A DNA stretch of 64,000 nucleotides, taken from contig NZ_FNGW01000001.1 in assembly GCF_900103615.1 (NCBI RefSeq), positions 310,001 through 374,000 of the forward strand, written 5' to 3'. The notes below the pieces were generated by a model. That model did no database searches, had not been told where the DNA came from, and saw nothing but the letters and a program-made list of their open reading frames with translations. The DNA comes from Romboutsia lituseburensis DSM 797. Its GTDB lineage: Bacteria; Bacillota; Clostridia; Peptostreptococcales; Peptostreptococcaceae. The position numbers were made by a program, and so were the translations under genes. Shown here one piece after another: positions 17,260 to 25,637 of this stretch (its first letter is position 1; each line of letters starts with the position of its first letter).

Positions 17260-19572
17260 TTAAGCATTACATAAATTTTTATTAACTTCTATAGGAATAA
17301 CTATTTTATCTTCTAGTTTATATTCTTCGCCATATATACTAACATTTATTGACTTATTACTCATATTTGATATTTTAACATCTTCTTTATTAACTTCAAC
17401 TTTTAATAGATTATCTCTATAATTTATATTAAAACTATATCCATCCCAATTTTGTGGTAGTTTTGGTGCGAACTTAAGACTTTGTTCAAACGTTTGCATA
17501 CCTGCAAATCCTTGCACTATTGAAAGCCAAGCCCCCGACATTGAAGTTATATGAAGCCCATCTTCTGTGTCATTATTATAATTATCTAAGTCAAGTCTAG
17601 CAGTTCTTGAGTAAAGTTCATAAGCTTTTTCTAAATTGTCTATTTCACATGCTATTATAGAGTATATACTTGGTGATAAAGATGATTCATGAACTGTATA
17701 TGGTTCATAGAAATCAAAGTTTCTTTTCTTTTCCTCTTTGCTAAATTTATTACCAAAATAGTACATTCCTTGTAATACATCTGCTTGTTTTATAAAACAT
17801 GATCTAAGTATTTTATCCCATGACCAGTTTTGATTTAATGGTAGATTTCCTTTTGGTAAATCTTTAACTTTTATAAGTTCTTTGTCTAAGAAATCATCGT
17901 GTTGAACTATTATATCTAACTCTTCATCATATGGTAAATACATTTTAGAACTTATTTTTAACCAATTCTCTAATTCTTTTTTATCTACATTATTTCTATT
18001 TACTGATTGTATATTTTCTTTTTCTAACCATTTTATATTGTTAACTGCGTATTCTAAGCACCATTTTGCTAAGTAATTAGTGTACCAGTTGTTGTTTACG
18101 TTATTATCATATTCATTAGGTCCTGTAACTCCATGAATCATATATAAATTACGTCTTTTGTTTAAATGTACTCTACTAGCCCAAAATCTCGCTACTTCTA
18201 CTATTACATCTATTCCTTTTTCTTTTATATACTCAAAGTCACCTGTATAGTTTGTATAGTTATAAATTGCATATACTATACTTCCGTTTCTGTGTATTTC
18301 TTCAAATGTTATTTCCCATTCATTGTGACATTCTTCTCCATTGAATGTTACCATTGGGTATAGTGCCCCATTTAGACCTAACTTTTTAGCATTTTCTATT
18401 GCTTTATCTAATTGATTATGTCTATATACTAAAAGATTCCTTGATACTTCCTTTGGCGCTACGCCTAAATAAACTGGTAAACAATATGCTTCTGTATCCC
18501 AATAAGTAGCCCCTCCATATTTTTCTCCTGTAAATCCTTTAGGTCCTATGTTTAATCTAGCATCTTCACCATAGTATGTTGAGAATAGTTGGAATAAATT
18601 ATACCTTATACCTTGTTGTGCTAATGTATCGCCTTCTATTTTAATATCAGCACTTTCCCATCTTTTGTTCCAAGCATTCATATGCTCATTTAATACTGTT
18701 TCATATCCTTTGATTGTTTGATCGTTAAGTATCTCTTCTGACTTTTCTATTAAATGAGCTTCATTATGATCTCTTGTAGTAGTTATTGCAACATACTTTT
18801 CTATAGATACAGTTTCATCTTTTTTAATATCTAATACTATTTTATTTTCACTATAATATTCTTTGTTCATATAAGTATTTTCTTTTGGTTCTTTATTAGT
18901 TTTTATACTCATATTTGCACATATTGTAAATACTTCTGTATTAAATGGATTATCTTTAGTTCTTGCAACCACATTTCCATATTTTTCACTAGATTCAGTA
19001 CTTACATTAACCCAAAACGCTTCTTCATAATTAGAATCTTCATTTTTTACATCACTATCTAAATACGGTGTAAACGTTATCTCTCCATCAAAATTTAATG
19101 CTTTAACTTCATATTTTATAACACCTAATTCTTTGGTTTTTACACTTAGAAATCTAGTTACTGATGCTTCTATCTTCTTTCCATTTACATCGGCTACAAA
19201 CTTACGAGTTAGCACTCCATTTTTCATATCTAATTCTCTATAAAAGTCGATTACTTTAGCTTTTGCTAAGTCTAATATTTCACCATTTATATATACATCT
19301 ATTCCTATGTAGTTTACACTGTTTGGAACTTTTCCAAAGTAATTTGGATATCCATTTTTCCACCAACCTACTCTAGTTTTATCTGGATACCAAATTCCTC
19401 CTATATATGAACCTCTATGACTATCGTTGGTATATGTTTCTTCATAATTTCCTCTCATCCCCATATACCCATTACCTAAACTCATTATAGATTCTGCTAG
19501 TCTATTTTCATCAAATTCTATTTTATCTTGTATTATCTTCCATTCATTTATATTATCAAATAAACGTCTCAT
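17260..19572 (-). CDS. Glycoside hydrolase family 65 disaccharide phosphorylase (maltose phosphorylase-like)
   Basis: This 770-residue enzyme, started at the ATG after GGGGG, has the GH65 layout: an N-terminal beta-sandwich, an (alpha/alpha)6 barrel and a C-terminal jelly roll. The YWDTEAYCLP motif and the general-acid Glu in EITFEEIHRNG (about residue 425) are present, and SSLSPSIYS is a phosphate-binding type segment. It would cleave an alpha-glucoside with phosphate, giving beta-glucose 1-phosphate plus glucose. Maltose is most likely, but trehalose, kojibiose or nigerose cannot be excluded. It lies last in an operon with LacI and pgmB. Confidence 0.9.
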   Translation of the reverse strand: MRRLFDNINEWKIIQDKIEFDENRLAESIMSLGNGYMGMRGNYEETYTNDSHRGSYIGGIWYPDKTRVGWWKNGYPNYFGKVPNSVNYIGIDVYINGEILDLAKAKVIDFYRELDMKNGVLTRKFVADVNGKKIEASVTRFLSVKTKELGVIKYEVKALNFDGEITFTPYLDSDVKNEDSNYEEAFWVNVSTESSEKYGNVVARTKDNPFNTEVFTICANMSIKTNKEPKENTYMNKEYYSENKIVLDIKKDETVSIEKYVAITTTRDHNEAHLIEKSEEILNDQTIKGYETVLNEHMNAWNKRWESADIKIEGDTLAQQGIRYNLFQLFSTYYGEDARLNIGPKGFTGEKYGGATYWDTEAYCLPVYLGVAPKEVSRNLLVYRHNQLDKAIENAKKLGLNGALYPMVTFNGEECHNEWEITFEEIHRNGSIVYAIYNYTNYTGDFEYIKEKGIDVIVEVARFWASRVHLNKRRNLYMIHGVTGPNEYDNNVNNNWYTNYLAKWCLEYAVNNIKWLEKENIQSVNRNNVDKKELENWLKISSKMYLPYDEELDIIVQHDDFLDKELIKVKDLPKGNLPLNQNWSWDKILRSCFIKQADVLQGMYYFGNKFSKEEKKRNFDFYEPYTVHESSLSPSIYSIIACEIDNLEKAYELYSRTARLDLDNYNNDTEDGLHITSMSGAWLSIVQGFAGMQTFEQSLKFAPKLPQNWDGYSFNINYRDNLLKVEVNKEDVKISNMSNKSINVSIYGEEYKLEDKIVIPIEVNKNLCNA

Positions 19573-19598
19573 AAAAAATCCCCCTGAATTATTCATAT

Positions 19599-20279
19599 TT
19601 ATATATTTGTTATATACTTACAAGCCTTATATGAATTTACTATTTGATTGAAATCTATAGTTTGTGTGTTTTCAAACACTATATTTGCTTTATTTAAAGA
19701 ATCTTTATCTCCAACTCCTACCGAGTACATATTTGCACTGTTTATAGCATCAATACCTGCCATCGCATCTTCTATGCCTATGCTATTTAGTGGATCTACA
19801 TCTAAGCCATTTGCTGCCATTATAAATATTTCTGGATTTGGCTTACTGTTTTTACACTTTGCTGCATCTGCTATAAAGTCAAAGTAACTATTTAGTCCTA
19901 GATTATTTAAAACCATAGTTGCGTTTTTGCTAGCTGAAGCTAGTCCTATTTTTATATTATTTAATTTTATCTCTTTTAATAAATTCTCTATTCCTGGCAA
20001 TATATCTTTAGGTGAAATGTGTTTAATTAACTCAACATAATATTTATTTTTATCATTAGCTAAGTCTTCTTTTTCTTTTAAAGTAAACTCATTTTGTTTG
20101 TTTCCTTTGATTAATATTCTTTCTAAAGACTCCATTCGACTTATGCCTTTTAAGCTTTCATTAAACTCTTCATCTATTTCTATATCTATTTTTAATCCCA
20201 ACTCTTTCCATGCTAAATAGTGAAATTTAGCAGTGTCTGTTATAACCCCATCTAAATCGAATATAAAAGCTTCTATCAT
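19599..20279 (-). CDS. pgmB: Beta-phosphoglucomutase
   Basis: A 226-residue HAD enzyme with the nucleophile/acid pair in FDLDGVITDTA (Asp8 and Asp10), a cap domain, the Ser-containing GLASASKNA motif and the metal-binding GIEDAMAGIDA. It converts beta-glucose 1-phosphate, the product of inverting GH65 phosphorylases, to glucose 6-phosphate. The gene lies 26 nt upstream of the phosphorylase and 21 nt downstream of the LacI gene. Confidence 0.93.
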   Translation of the reverse strand: MIEAFIFDLDGVITDTAKFHYLAWKELGLKIDIEIDEEFNESLKGISRMESLERILIKGNKQNEFTLKEKEDLANDKNKYYVELIKHISPKDILPGIENLLKEIKLNNIKIGLASASKNATMVLNNLGLNSYFDFIADAAKCKNSKPNPEIFIMAANGLDVDPLNSIGIEDAMAGIDAINSANMYSVGVGDKDSLNKANIVFENTQTIDFNQIVNSYKACKYITNI

Positions 20280-20300
20280 TTATTATCTCCCCGTTTAATC

Positions 20301-21314
20301 TTATTTGTTGCTAATAAAAGACTTTCTCTCAACAAACTCAGTATCTACAATATAGTGAGTAGTTTCACTCTCTTTATTATCTTCTAATGTTTGTATAAGT
20401 AGCTTAGTAGCTTGATATCCTAGCTTATCTGCATTTATATCAACAGATGCTAGTGGTGGTTTTTGATGCTGCGCTAATTGAGTATTATTAAAACCTACTA
20501 CTGCTATATTTTTAATCTTTTGTCTTCTAAGCTCTTTTAAAACTCCAAATGCAAGTAAATCATCTATTGTTACAATGGCAGTTATATCTTTGTTTTGTAA
20601 AAGATCTTTACACGCACTTTCTCCTTCATATTCCTTAAATTCATCTTTGTGTACAACTAAATTTTCATCAAATTCTATATTATTCATTTCCAATGCTTTT
20701 TTATATCCTTCAAATCTATCTCTAGACATGTTTAGATTTTTCATAGCACCTGCAAATCCTATTTTTCTATGACCTTTTTTTATTAACTGATTAACAACTT
20801 TGTACATAGCTTGAAAATTGTTATTATCTACCCATAAAACTTCATTAGGATATTCAGGTCTTCCAACTACTACAAATGGAAACTTTTTATCTTTTAAATA
20901 TCTTACACTTTCATCATTTTCTCTTACCCTTAAAAGTATTACTCCATCCACTAAATTGCTACTTGTCATTTCTTTTATATTTTCAACTTCATTTTCTTCA
21001 TTTTTACTAAAAGCATAAGTTATATAATAGTTTTTACTTTGTGCATACATACTCATCCCCTTCATAGCATTTATAAAGAATGGATTTGCAAGTAAATCAT
21101 TAGCATCACTTGGAAGTACTACCCCTAATATTCTTGTTTCATTTTTTGCTAGACTTCTAGCTATTGGATTTGGTTTATAATTTAGCTTTTTTATAGCTTC
21201 ATTTACTCTTTTTTTAGTTTCATCACTTATTCTTGGATTATCTGATAATACTCTAGATACCGTCGATGTTGCCACATTCGCTTCTCTAGCCACATCTTTT
21301 ATTGTAACTTTCAT
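20301..21314 (-). CDS. LacI-family repressor of the disaccharide genes
   Basis: A 337-residue protein with an N-terminal LacI helix-turn-helix (MKVTIKDVAREANVATSTVSRV cut short here at the SRV hinge) and a periplasmic-binding-like effector domain. It resembles MalR. It heads the pgmB-phosphorylase part of the cluster and probably controls the transporter promoter at 25.0 kb, where two LacI-type sites are seen. The effector is presumably the transported sugar or a product. Confidence 0.9.
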   Translation of the reverse strand: MKVTIKDVAREANVATSTVSRVLSDNPRISDETKKRVNEAIKKLNYKPNPIARSLAKNETRILGVVLPSDANDLLANPFFINAMKGMSMYAQSKNYYITYAFSKNEENEVENIKEMTSSNLVDGVILLRVRENDESVRYLKDKKFPFVVVGRPEYPNEVLWVDNNNFQAMYKVVNQLIKKGHRKIGFAGAMKNLNMSRDRFEGYKKALEMNNIEFDENLVVHKDEFKEYEGESACKDLLQNKDITAIVTIDDLLAFGVLKELRRQKIKNIAVVGFNNTQLAQHQKPPLASVDINADKLGYQATKLLIQTLEDNKESETTHYIVDTEFVERKSFISNK

Positions 21315-21595
21315 TTTTTCCTCCCATATAACAGTACTTAATAATTAATAAGCTCTACTGATATTTTCATCTTATATTAATTAAAATCTACTAAATACTT
21401 ATATTAACCATTTTAATTTTATTTTAGGCAATATTAAACAACTCTAAATATATTAAAAAGTATTCGTAATTAGGATTTATAATTTTTAATTTTTTATTAA
21501 AAATTATGGTATCTTCAAGTTTACAGTATTTCCACAGAATTTCAATACAACTAAACCATTTTTATCCAATTTGTATATATTAATTACTATTTTTC

Positions 21596-21669
21596 TAACT
21601 ATGCTAGCTAAATGTGTATACAAACAATTAAAAATTTATGCTGGAAGGTGATTTTTAACTAGCATAGCT
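21596..21669 (-). repeat. Long-armed hairpin between the transporter and LacI genes
   Basis: Arms 21596-21612 and 21653-21669 form a 17-bp stem with two G-U pairs around a loop of about 40 nt. It lies right after the last permease gene. No clear T-run follows, so it may be a processing or mRNA-stabilising structure that separates expression of transporter from enzyme genes rather than a plain terminator. The rest of the 381-nt gap holds no gene that I can see. Confidence 0.5.
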
Positions 21670-21695
21670 ATATTAAATATATGAGTTAACTTTGC

Positions 21696-22514
21696 CTATT
21701 TTATACTTCCTGATGTAACACTCTTTATTATGTGTTTTTGTGCAAAGAAGTAGAATACTAATACTGGTATTATTGTTAAAACTAATCCTGCAAGTGCTAG
21801 ATCCCATTGCTTTGTATATTGTCCAAAGAAGAAGAACATTGATAGAGGTATAGTTCTAGTTTGTGGTGTATTAATTACAAGTGATGGTAATAAGAAGTCA
21901 TTCCATATCCAAACAGTGTTAAGTATTGCAACTGTTATAGATATAGGTTTTAAAAGTGGGAATATTATATATCTAAATGTTTGCCACTTATTACATCCAT
22001 CTATTAATGCAGCTTCATCAAGTTCTTTTGGAATACTTTTTACAAATCCATGATATAAAAATATTGCTGAGGCTGATCCAAATCCTATATACATAAATAT
22101 AATTCCTGGTACATTAAGAAGATTTAATTTACCCATTATATTTACAAGAGGTAACATTATTGATTGGAAAGTTACTAACATCGAAGCAACTAAAATAACT
22201 AATATTATATTACATATCTTTGAATTAGTTCTTTGTAACATCCATGCTGCCATAGATGCGAATAATATTATAAATAAAACACTTATAATTGTTATAAACA
22301 ATGAGTTTCCTAGTACTTTTATAAAATCTAGCTTTTCCCAAGCATTTGTATAGTTATCTATGTTTGCTGCTTTAGGTAGAGCTAATGTACTTTCAAATAA
22401 TTCTCCTTTAGATTTAAATGAGTTTACAATTACTATATAAAAAGGAGATAAACAAATTATTGCTAATATAACTCCTAAAATATTCATTCCCCATTTTGAT
22501 ACTTTGTTTTTCAT
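21696..22514 (-). CDS. Carbohydrate ABC transporter permease (MalG-type)
   Basis: A 272-residue permease with six helices and the EAA loop ELDEAALIDGCNKWQTF that contacts the ATPase. It overlaps the preceding permease gene by one base (TAATG). With its partner it forms the channel for an oligosaccharide. The operon has no ATPase, so a shared MsmX-type ATPase elsewhere is expected. Confidence 0.92.
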   Translation of the reverse strand: MKNKVSKWGMNILGVILAIICLSPFYIVIVNSFKSKGELFESTLALPKAANIDNYTNAWEKLDFIKVLGNSLFITIISVLFIILFASMAAWMLQRTNSKICNIILVILVASMLVTFQSIMLPLVNIMGKLNLLNVPGIIFMYIGFGSASAIFLYHGFVKSIPKELDEAALIDGCNKWQTFRYIIFPLLKPISITVAILNTVWIWNDFLLPSLVINTPQTRTIPLSMFFFFGQYTKQWDLALAGLVLTIIPVLVFYFFAQKHIIKSVTSGSIK

Positions 22515-23458
22515 TATGCTTCCACCTCACCTTTTTTAGTAATATATACTTGAACTAAACCTATAACTGCAACTAATACAAAGAATATTACAGCTTTAGC
22601 TTGTGCTAAATTTATTTTATTAAGTGAGAATGCTGTCTGATAAATATTTAGTGCTATCATTTGAGTTGCATTACCTGGTCCACCATTTGTTAGTGCTAAG
22701 TTTTGATCAAATAATTTAAATGAGTTAGAAAGTGTTAAGAATAAACTTATTGTAAATGCTGGTCTAACCATTGGTATTGTAATATTTCTTAATCTTTGCC
22801 ACCAGTTAGCTCCATCTATTTTTGCAGCTTCATTTAATTCTGGTGGAACATTTTGTAAACCTGCTACATATACAACCATAACGTATCCTGCCATTTGCCA
22901 AGCTACTATGATTACCATTCCCCAAAATCCTGTTGTTTCATTAGATAACCACCCCATAAGCCACTGTTGACCTAGAGCTTCACCTATTCCATTGAATACA
23001 TTAACAAATATGAATTGCCATATAAATCCTAAAATTAAACCACCAATTAAATTTGGCATAAAGAATATTGTTCTTAGTAAATTACTTATTTTCGATTCTC
23101 TAGTTACTAGAAGTGCTAATAAAAACCCTATAACATTTATAACTATTACTGATGCTACAGTGAATTTAGTAGTAAATATGAATGAGTTTCTAAATGACTC
23201 ATCTGAAAAAGCTTTTATGTAATTTTCAAATCCCACGAAATTTATTTGTGAACTGATTCCATTCCAGTCAGTAAATGAATAGTATATACCTAATACTAGA
23301 GGTATAAATATTACTAACGTAAATGCAAATAAACTAGGTCCTACAAAAGCCCAATATGCTAGGTTATTTTTTTTACTTCTTTTAGACTTAGTTTTTTTAT
23401 TGTTCATTTTATTAGTAGCTTTATTTTCATCCTTAACTACTTCAGTGTTAACTGACAT
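22514..23458 (-). CDS. Carbohydrate ABC transporter permease (MalF-type)
   Basis: A 314-residue protein with a lysine-rich cytoplasmic N-terminus of about 30 residues, six helices and the EAA loop (ELNEAAKIDGANWWQRL). It resembles MalF/MsmF permeases of CUT1 transporters. Position in the operon: binding protein, this gene, MalG-type permease. Confidence 0.92.
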   Translation of the reverse strand: MSVNTEVVKDENKATNKMNNKKTKSKRSKKNNLAYWAFVGPSLFAFTLVIFIPLVLGIYYSFTDWNGISSQINFVGFENYIKAFSDESFRNSFIFTTKFTVASVIVINVIGFLLALLVTRESKISNLLRTIFFMPNLIGGLILGFIWQFIFVNVFNGIGEALGQQWLMGWLSNETTGFWGMVIIVAWQMAGYVMVVYVAGLQNVPPELNEAAKIDGANWWQRLRNITIPMVRPAFTISLFLTLSNSFKLFDQNLALTNGGPGNATQMIALNIYQTAFSLNKINLAQAKAVIFFVLVAVIGLVQVYITKKGEVEA

Positions 23459-23614
23459 TACGTTTCCCCCTTAATGGATTTTTTTTAAACTCCGATTATA
23501 TTTAACTTCTATGTCTTACTCTTATCTCTATAATTTTAAGATAAGGGGCTACCTTAAAGTACAAGTACAAACTTACTCTAAAATAGCGCCCTATAGTTAA
23601 TTTCTACTTATATA

Positions 23615-24931
23615 TTATTTTCTTTCTTCTGCCCAAGTTTTTTGTGCATTTTTAACTAAATCATCCCAGCTCATGCTTCCATCTATATATTTTTGAATAT
23701 CAGCACCAACTACATTTTCTCCCCATCCACTTGGATATCCCATGAATACCCATGGCATAGTTTTTCCTTCATTAGCATATTTTAATACATCTGCTGATAA
23801 TGGATCTTTTGGTTGTAATGTATCACTTTCATATCCTTTAAATGCTGGTATAAATTTGAAGTCTTCTATTATCATTTTCTTACCTTCATCTGAAGTGTAT
23901 AACCAATTTAAGAAGTCTTTAGCTGCTTTCTTTTCAGCATCATCTTTGTTTTTATTTATAGACCAGTACATTGGAACACCTACAGGTATACAATCCTCTT
24001 TAACACCTTTTACTGGCATTGGTAATATTCCAGAGTTAGCAGCTATATCTTTGTTAACTCCCTCTATTCCTCCATATGCCCAGTTACCCATTTGTACCAT
24101 TGCAACTTTTCCAGTTGAATATTTTTGTTCTATTTGCATAGCGTAGTCAACACTATTTATAGATCCATTTTTTCCATCTGGTTTGAAAGCATATTTAACT
24201 TGTAAGTCTAATAAATCTTTTAATTCTTTGTTATATTTGAATCCTAATTCTTTAGCTTCATATGCTTGCTTTCCACTTTCAAACTCATTAGCTAAAGCTG
24301 TATTTAATAAGTGAAGTCCTGTAACCCACTTTTCTTTACCTGGTACTGCAAATACTGAATCAAGTCCTAAATCACCTTTTTTAGAATCTAGAGTTTCAAC
24401 AGCTTTTTGTAGTGCATCATAACTTGTTATTGTTGCTGGGTCTATTCCAGCTTTTTTAAATATTTCTTTGTTATATATAAATCCATATCCTTCTTGGTTA
24501 AATGGCATACCGAATATTCCATCATCAGTTGTAACTGAACCTAATGTTCCATCAAATGCTTCTTTTACCCAAGGCTCATCTTTTAAATTTTCTAGCTTTC
24601 CATCCCAGTCCTTAACATCTTGTGGACCACCTACGTTAAATATTGTTGGTTCTTGTCCTGATTGGAATTTAGATCTTAAAGCCGCTCCGTAATCATTACC
24701 TCCACCAACTGTTTCTATGTTTATGTCGACATTAGGATTTTTTTCTTCATAAACTTCAGCGGCTTTTTCTAGAGCGTCCTTAGCCTCTACTTTAAATTGG
24801 AAGATATCTACTTTAACTTGATCTCCTTTTGCGTCTTTAGATGCGTCACCTCCACTTGAACTACATCCTACTACACTCGATGCTACTAACATTGTTACCG
24901 TAACTAGACTTAATATTTTCTTTAGTCCCAT
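23615..24931 (-). CDS. Sugar-binding lipoprotein of a CUT1 ABC transporter
   Basis: A 438-residue lipoprotein with the lipobox SVVGCSSSGG and a family 1 extracellular solute-binding fold (QVKVDIFQFKVEAKDAL near the start). It is first in the operon, directly behind a promoter with two LacI-type sites. The neighbours argue for an alpha-glucoside ligand such as maltose, trehalose or kojibiose. GGGGG precedes the ATG. Confidence 0.92.
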   Translation of the reverse strand: MGLKKILSLVTVTMLVASSVVGCSSSGGDASKDAKGDQVKVDIFQFKVEAKDALEKAAEVYEEKNPNVDINIETVGGGNDYGAALRSKFQSGQEPTIFNVGGPQDVKDWDGKLENLKDEPWVKEAFDGTLGSVTTDDGIFGMPFNQEGYGFIYNKEIFKKAGIDPATITSYDALQKAVETLDSKKGDLGLDSVFAVPGKEKWVTGLHLLNTALANEFESGKQAYEAKELGFKYNKELKDLLDLQVKYAFKPDGKNGSINSVDYAMQIEQKYSTGKVAMVQMGNWAYGGIEGVNKDIAANSGILPMPVKGVKEDCIPVGVPMYWSINKNKDDAEKKAAKDFLNWLYTSDEGKKMIIEDFKFIPAFKGYESDTLQPKDPLSADVLKYANEGKTMPWVFMGYPSGWGENVVGADIQKYIDGSMSWDDLVKNAQKTWAEERK

Positions 24932-24961
24932 GTGAAAAATCCCCCTATTTTTTATTTTTTA

Positions 24962-25028
24962 GACAATCGCTTGCATCGTCTTTATACTTGAATTGTAGCA
25001 TGAGAAACTTTTTTGTGCAACCGTTTTC
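24962..25028 (-). promoter_or_regulatory. Promoter of the sugar transporter with two LacI/CcpA-type operators
   Basis: On the minus strand TTGCAC (25015-25020) and TACAAT (24992-24997) are 17 nt apart. One site, GAAAACGGTTGCA (25016-25028), overlaps the -35; it fits the catabolite (cre) consensus at 12 of 14 positions when extended by one base. A second, GACGATGCAAGCGATTGTC (24962-24980), lies downstream of the start point and is a near-palindrome of the LacI type. The layout suits repression by the adjacent LacI protein and/or CcpA. Confidence 0.75.
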
Positions 25029-25082
25029 TGAATAAATTTTTTATAGTTTTTGTAAAATCTGTATAGCTACTTATTGATACAA

Positions 25083-25119
25083 AAAATATACTCCCTAACA
25101 AAATGTTAGAGAGTATATA
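25083..25119 (-). terminator. Terminator of the small membrane protein gene
   Basis: A 15-bp stem, ATATACTCCCTAACA with its complement (one mismatch), follows immediately after the stop at 25120 and ends in a T-run on the minus strand. Confidence 0.8.
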
Positions 25120-25485
25120 TTAACTATTTATTATAAAAAGAAAATATACTCCAATTATTAAATAAATAGCTATTAATACAAATTTTAGTATATTTAATTT
25201 TTTAAGTTTCGTTTTAATATTTAAGTTTTCTTCATTATTTTTAAGATTTTTTTTAATTGTTTTTATTCTAGAATTTATTATTCCAAAAGCAAATGTAAAT
25301 ACTGCTATAATGATTAAAAAAATACGATTTGTATTTTTATAATTAAGTTCGTTACCTTCATATAAAGTAAATTTATATTTATTTGTTACCGTATAGCTTG
25401 AAGGTTCTAATTTGGAATTACCATATATGTATATTACTAATATACATATTACAAGAATAGTCAGTGGCAATAATATTTTTCTCAT
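25120..25485 (-). CDS. Small membrane protein, function unknown
   Basis: A 121-residue protein with three hydrophobic helices (residues 4-22, 54-70 and 98-118) and a lysine/asparagine-rich cytoplasmic loop between the last two. I do not recognise a family. It is a single-gene unit between the sugar operon and the permease gene. Confidence 0.6.
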   Translation of the reverse strand: MRKILLPLTILVICILVIYIYGNSKLEPSSYTVTNKYKFTLYEGNELNYKNTNRIFLIIIAVFTFAFGIINSRIKTIKKNLKNNEENLNIKTKLKKLNILKFVLIAIYLIIGVYFLFIINS

Positions 25486-25637
25486 AAAAATCCCCTATGC
25501 AATTTATTTCATTTCTATACTATTCTATGTTGATAATTTTAAAGATATTATTTGACATTTCTATAGTAAAAATAAATTTCTATTCTAATATTTTATATTT
25601 AATAAAAAATCATATTCTACTCATTTTACTTACTCCA

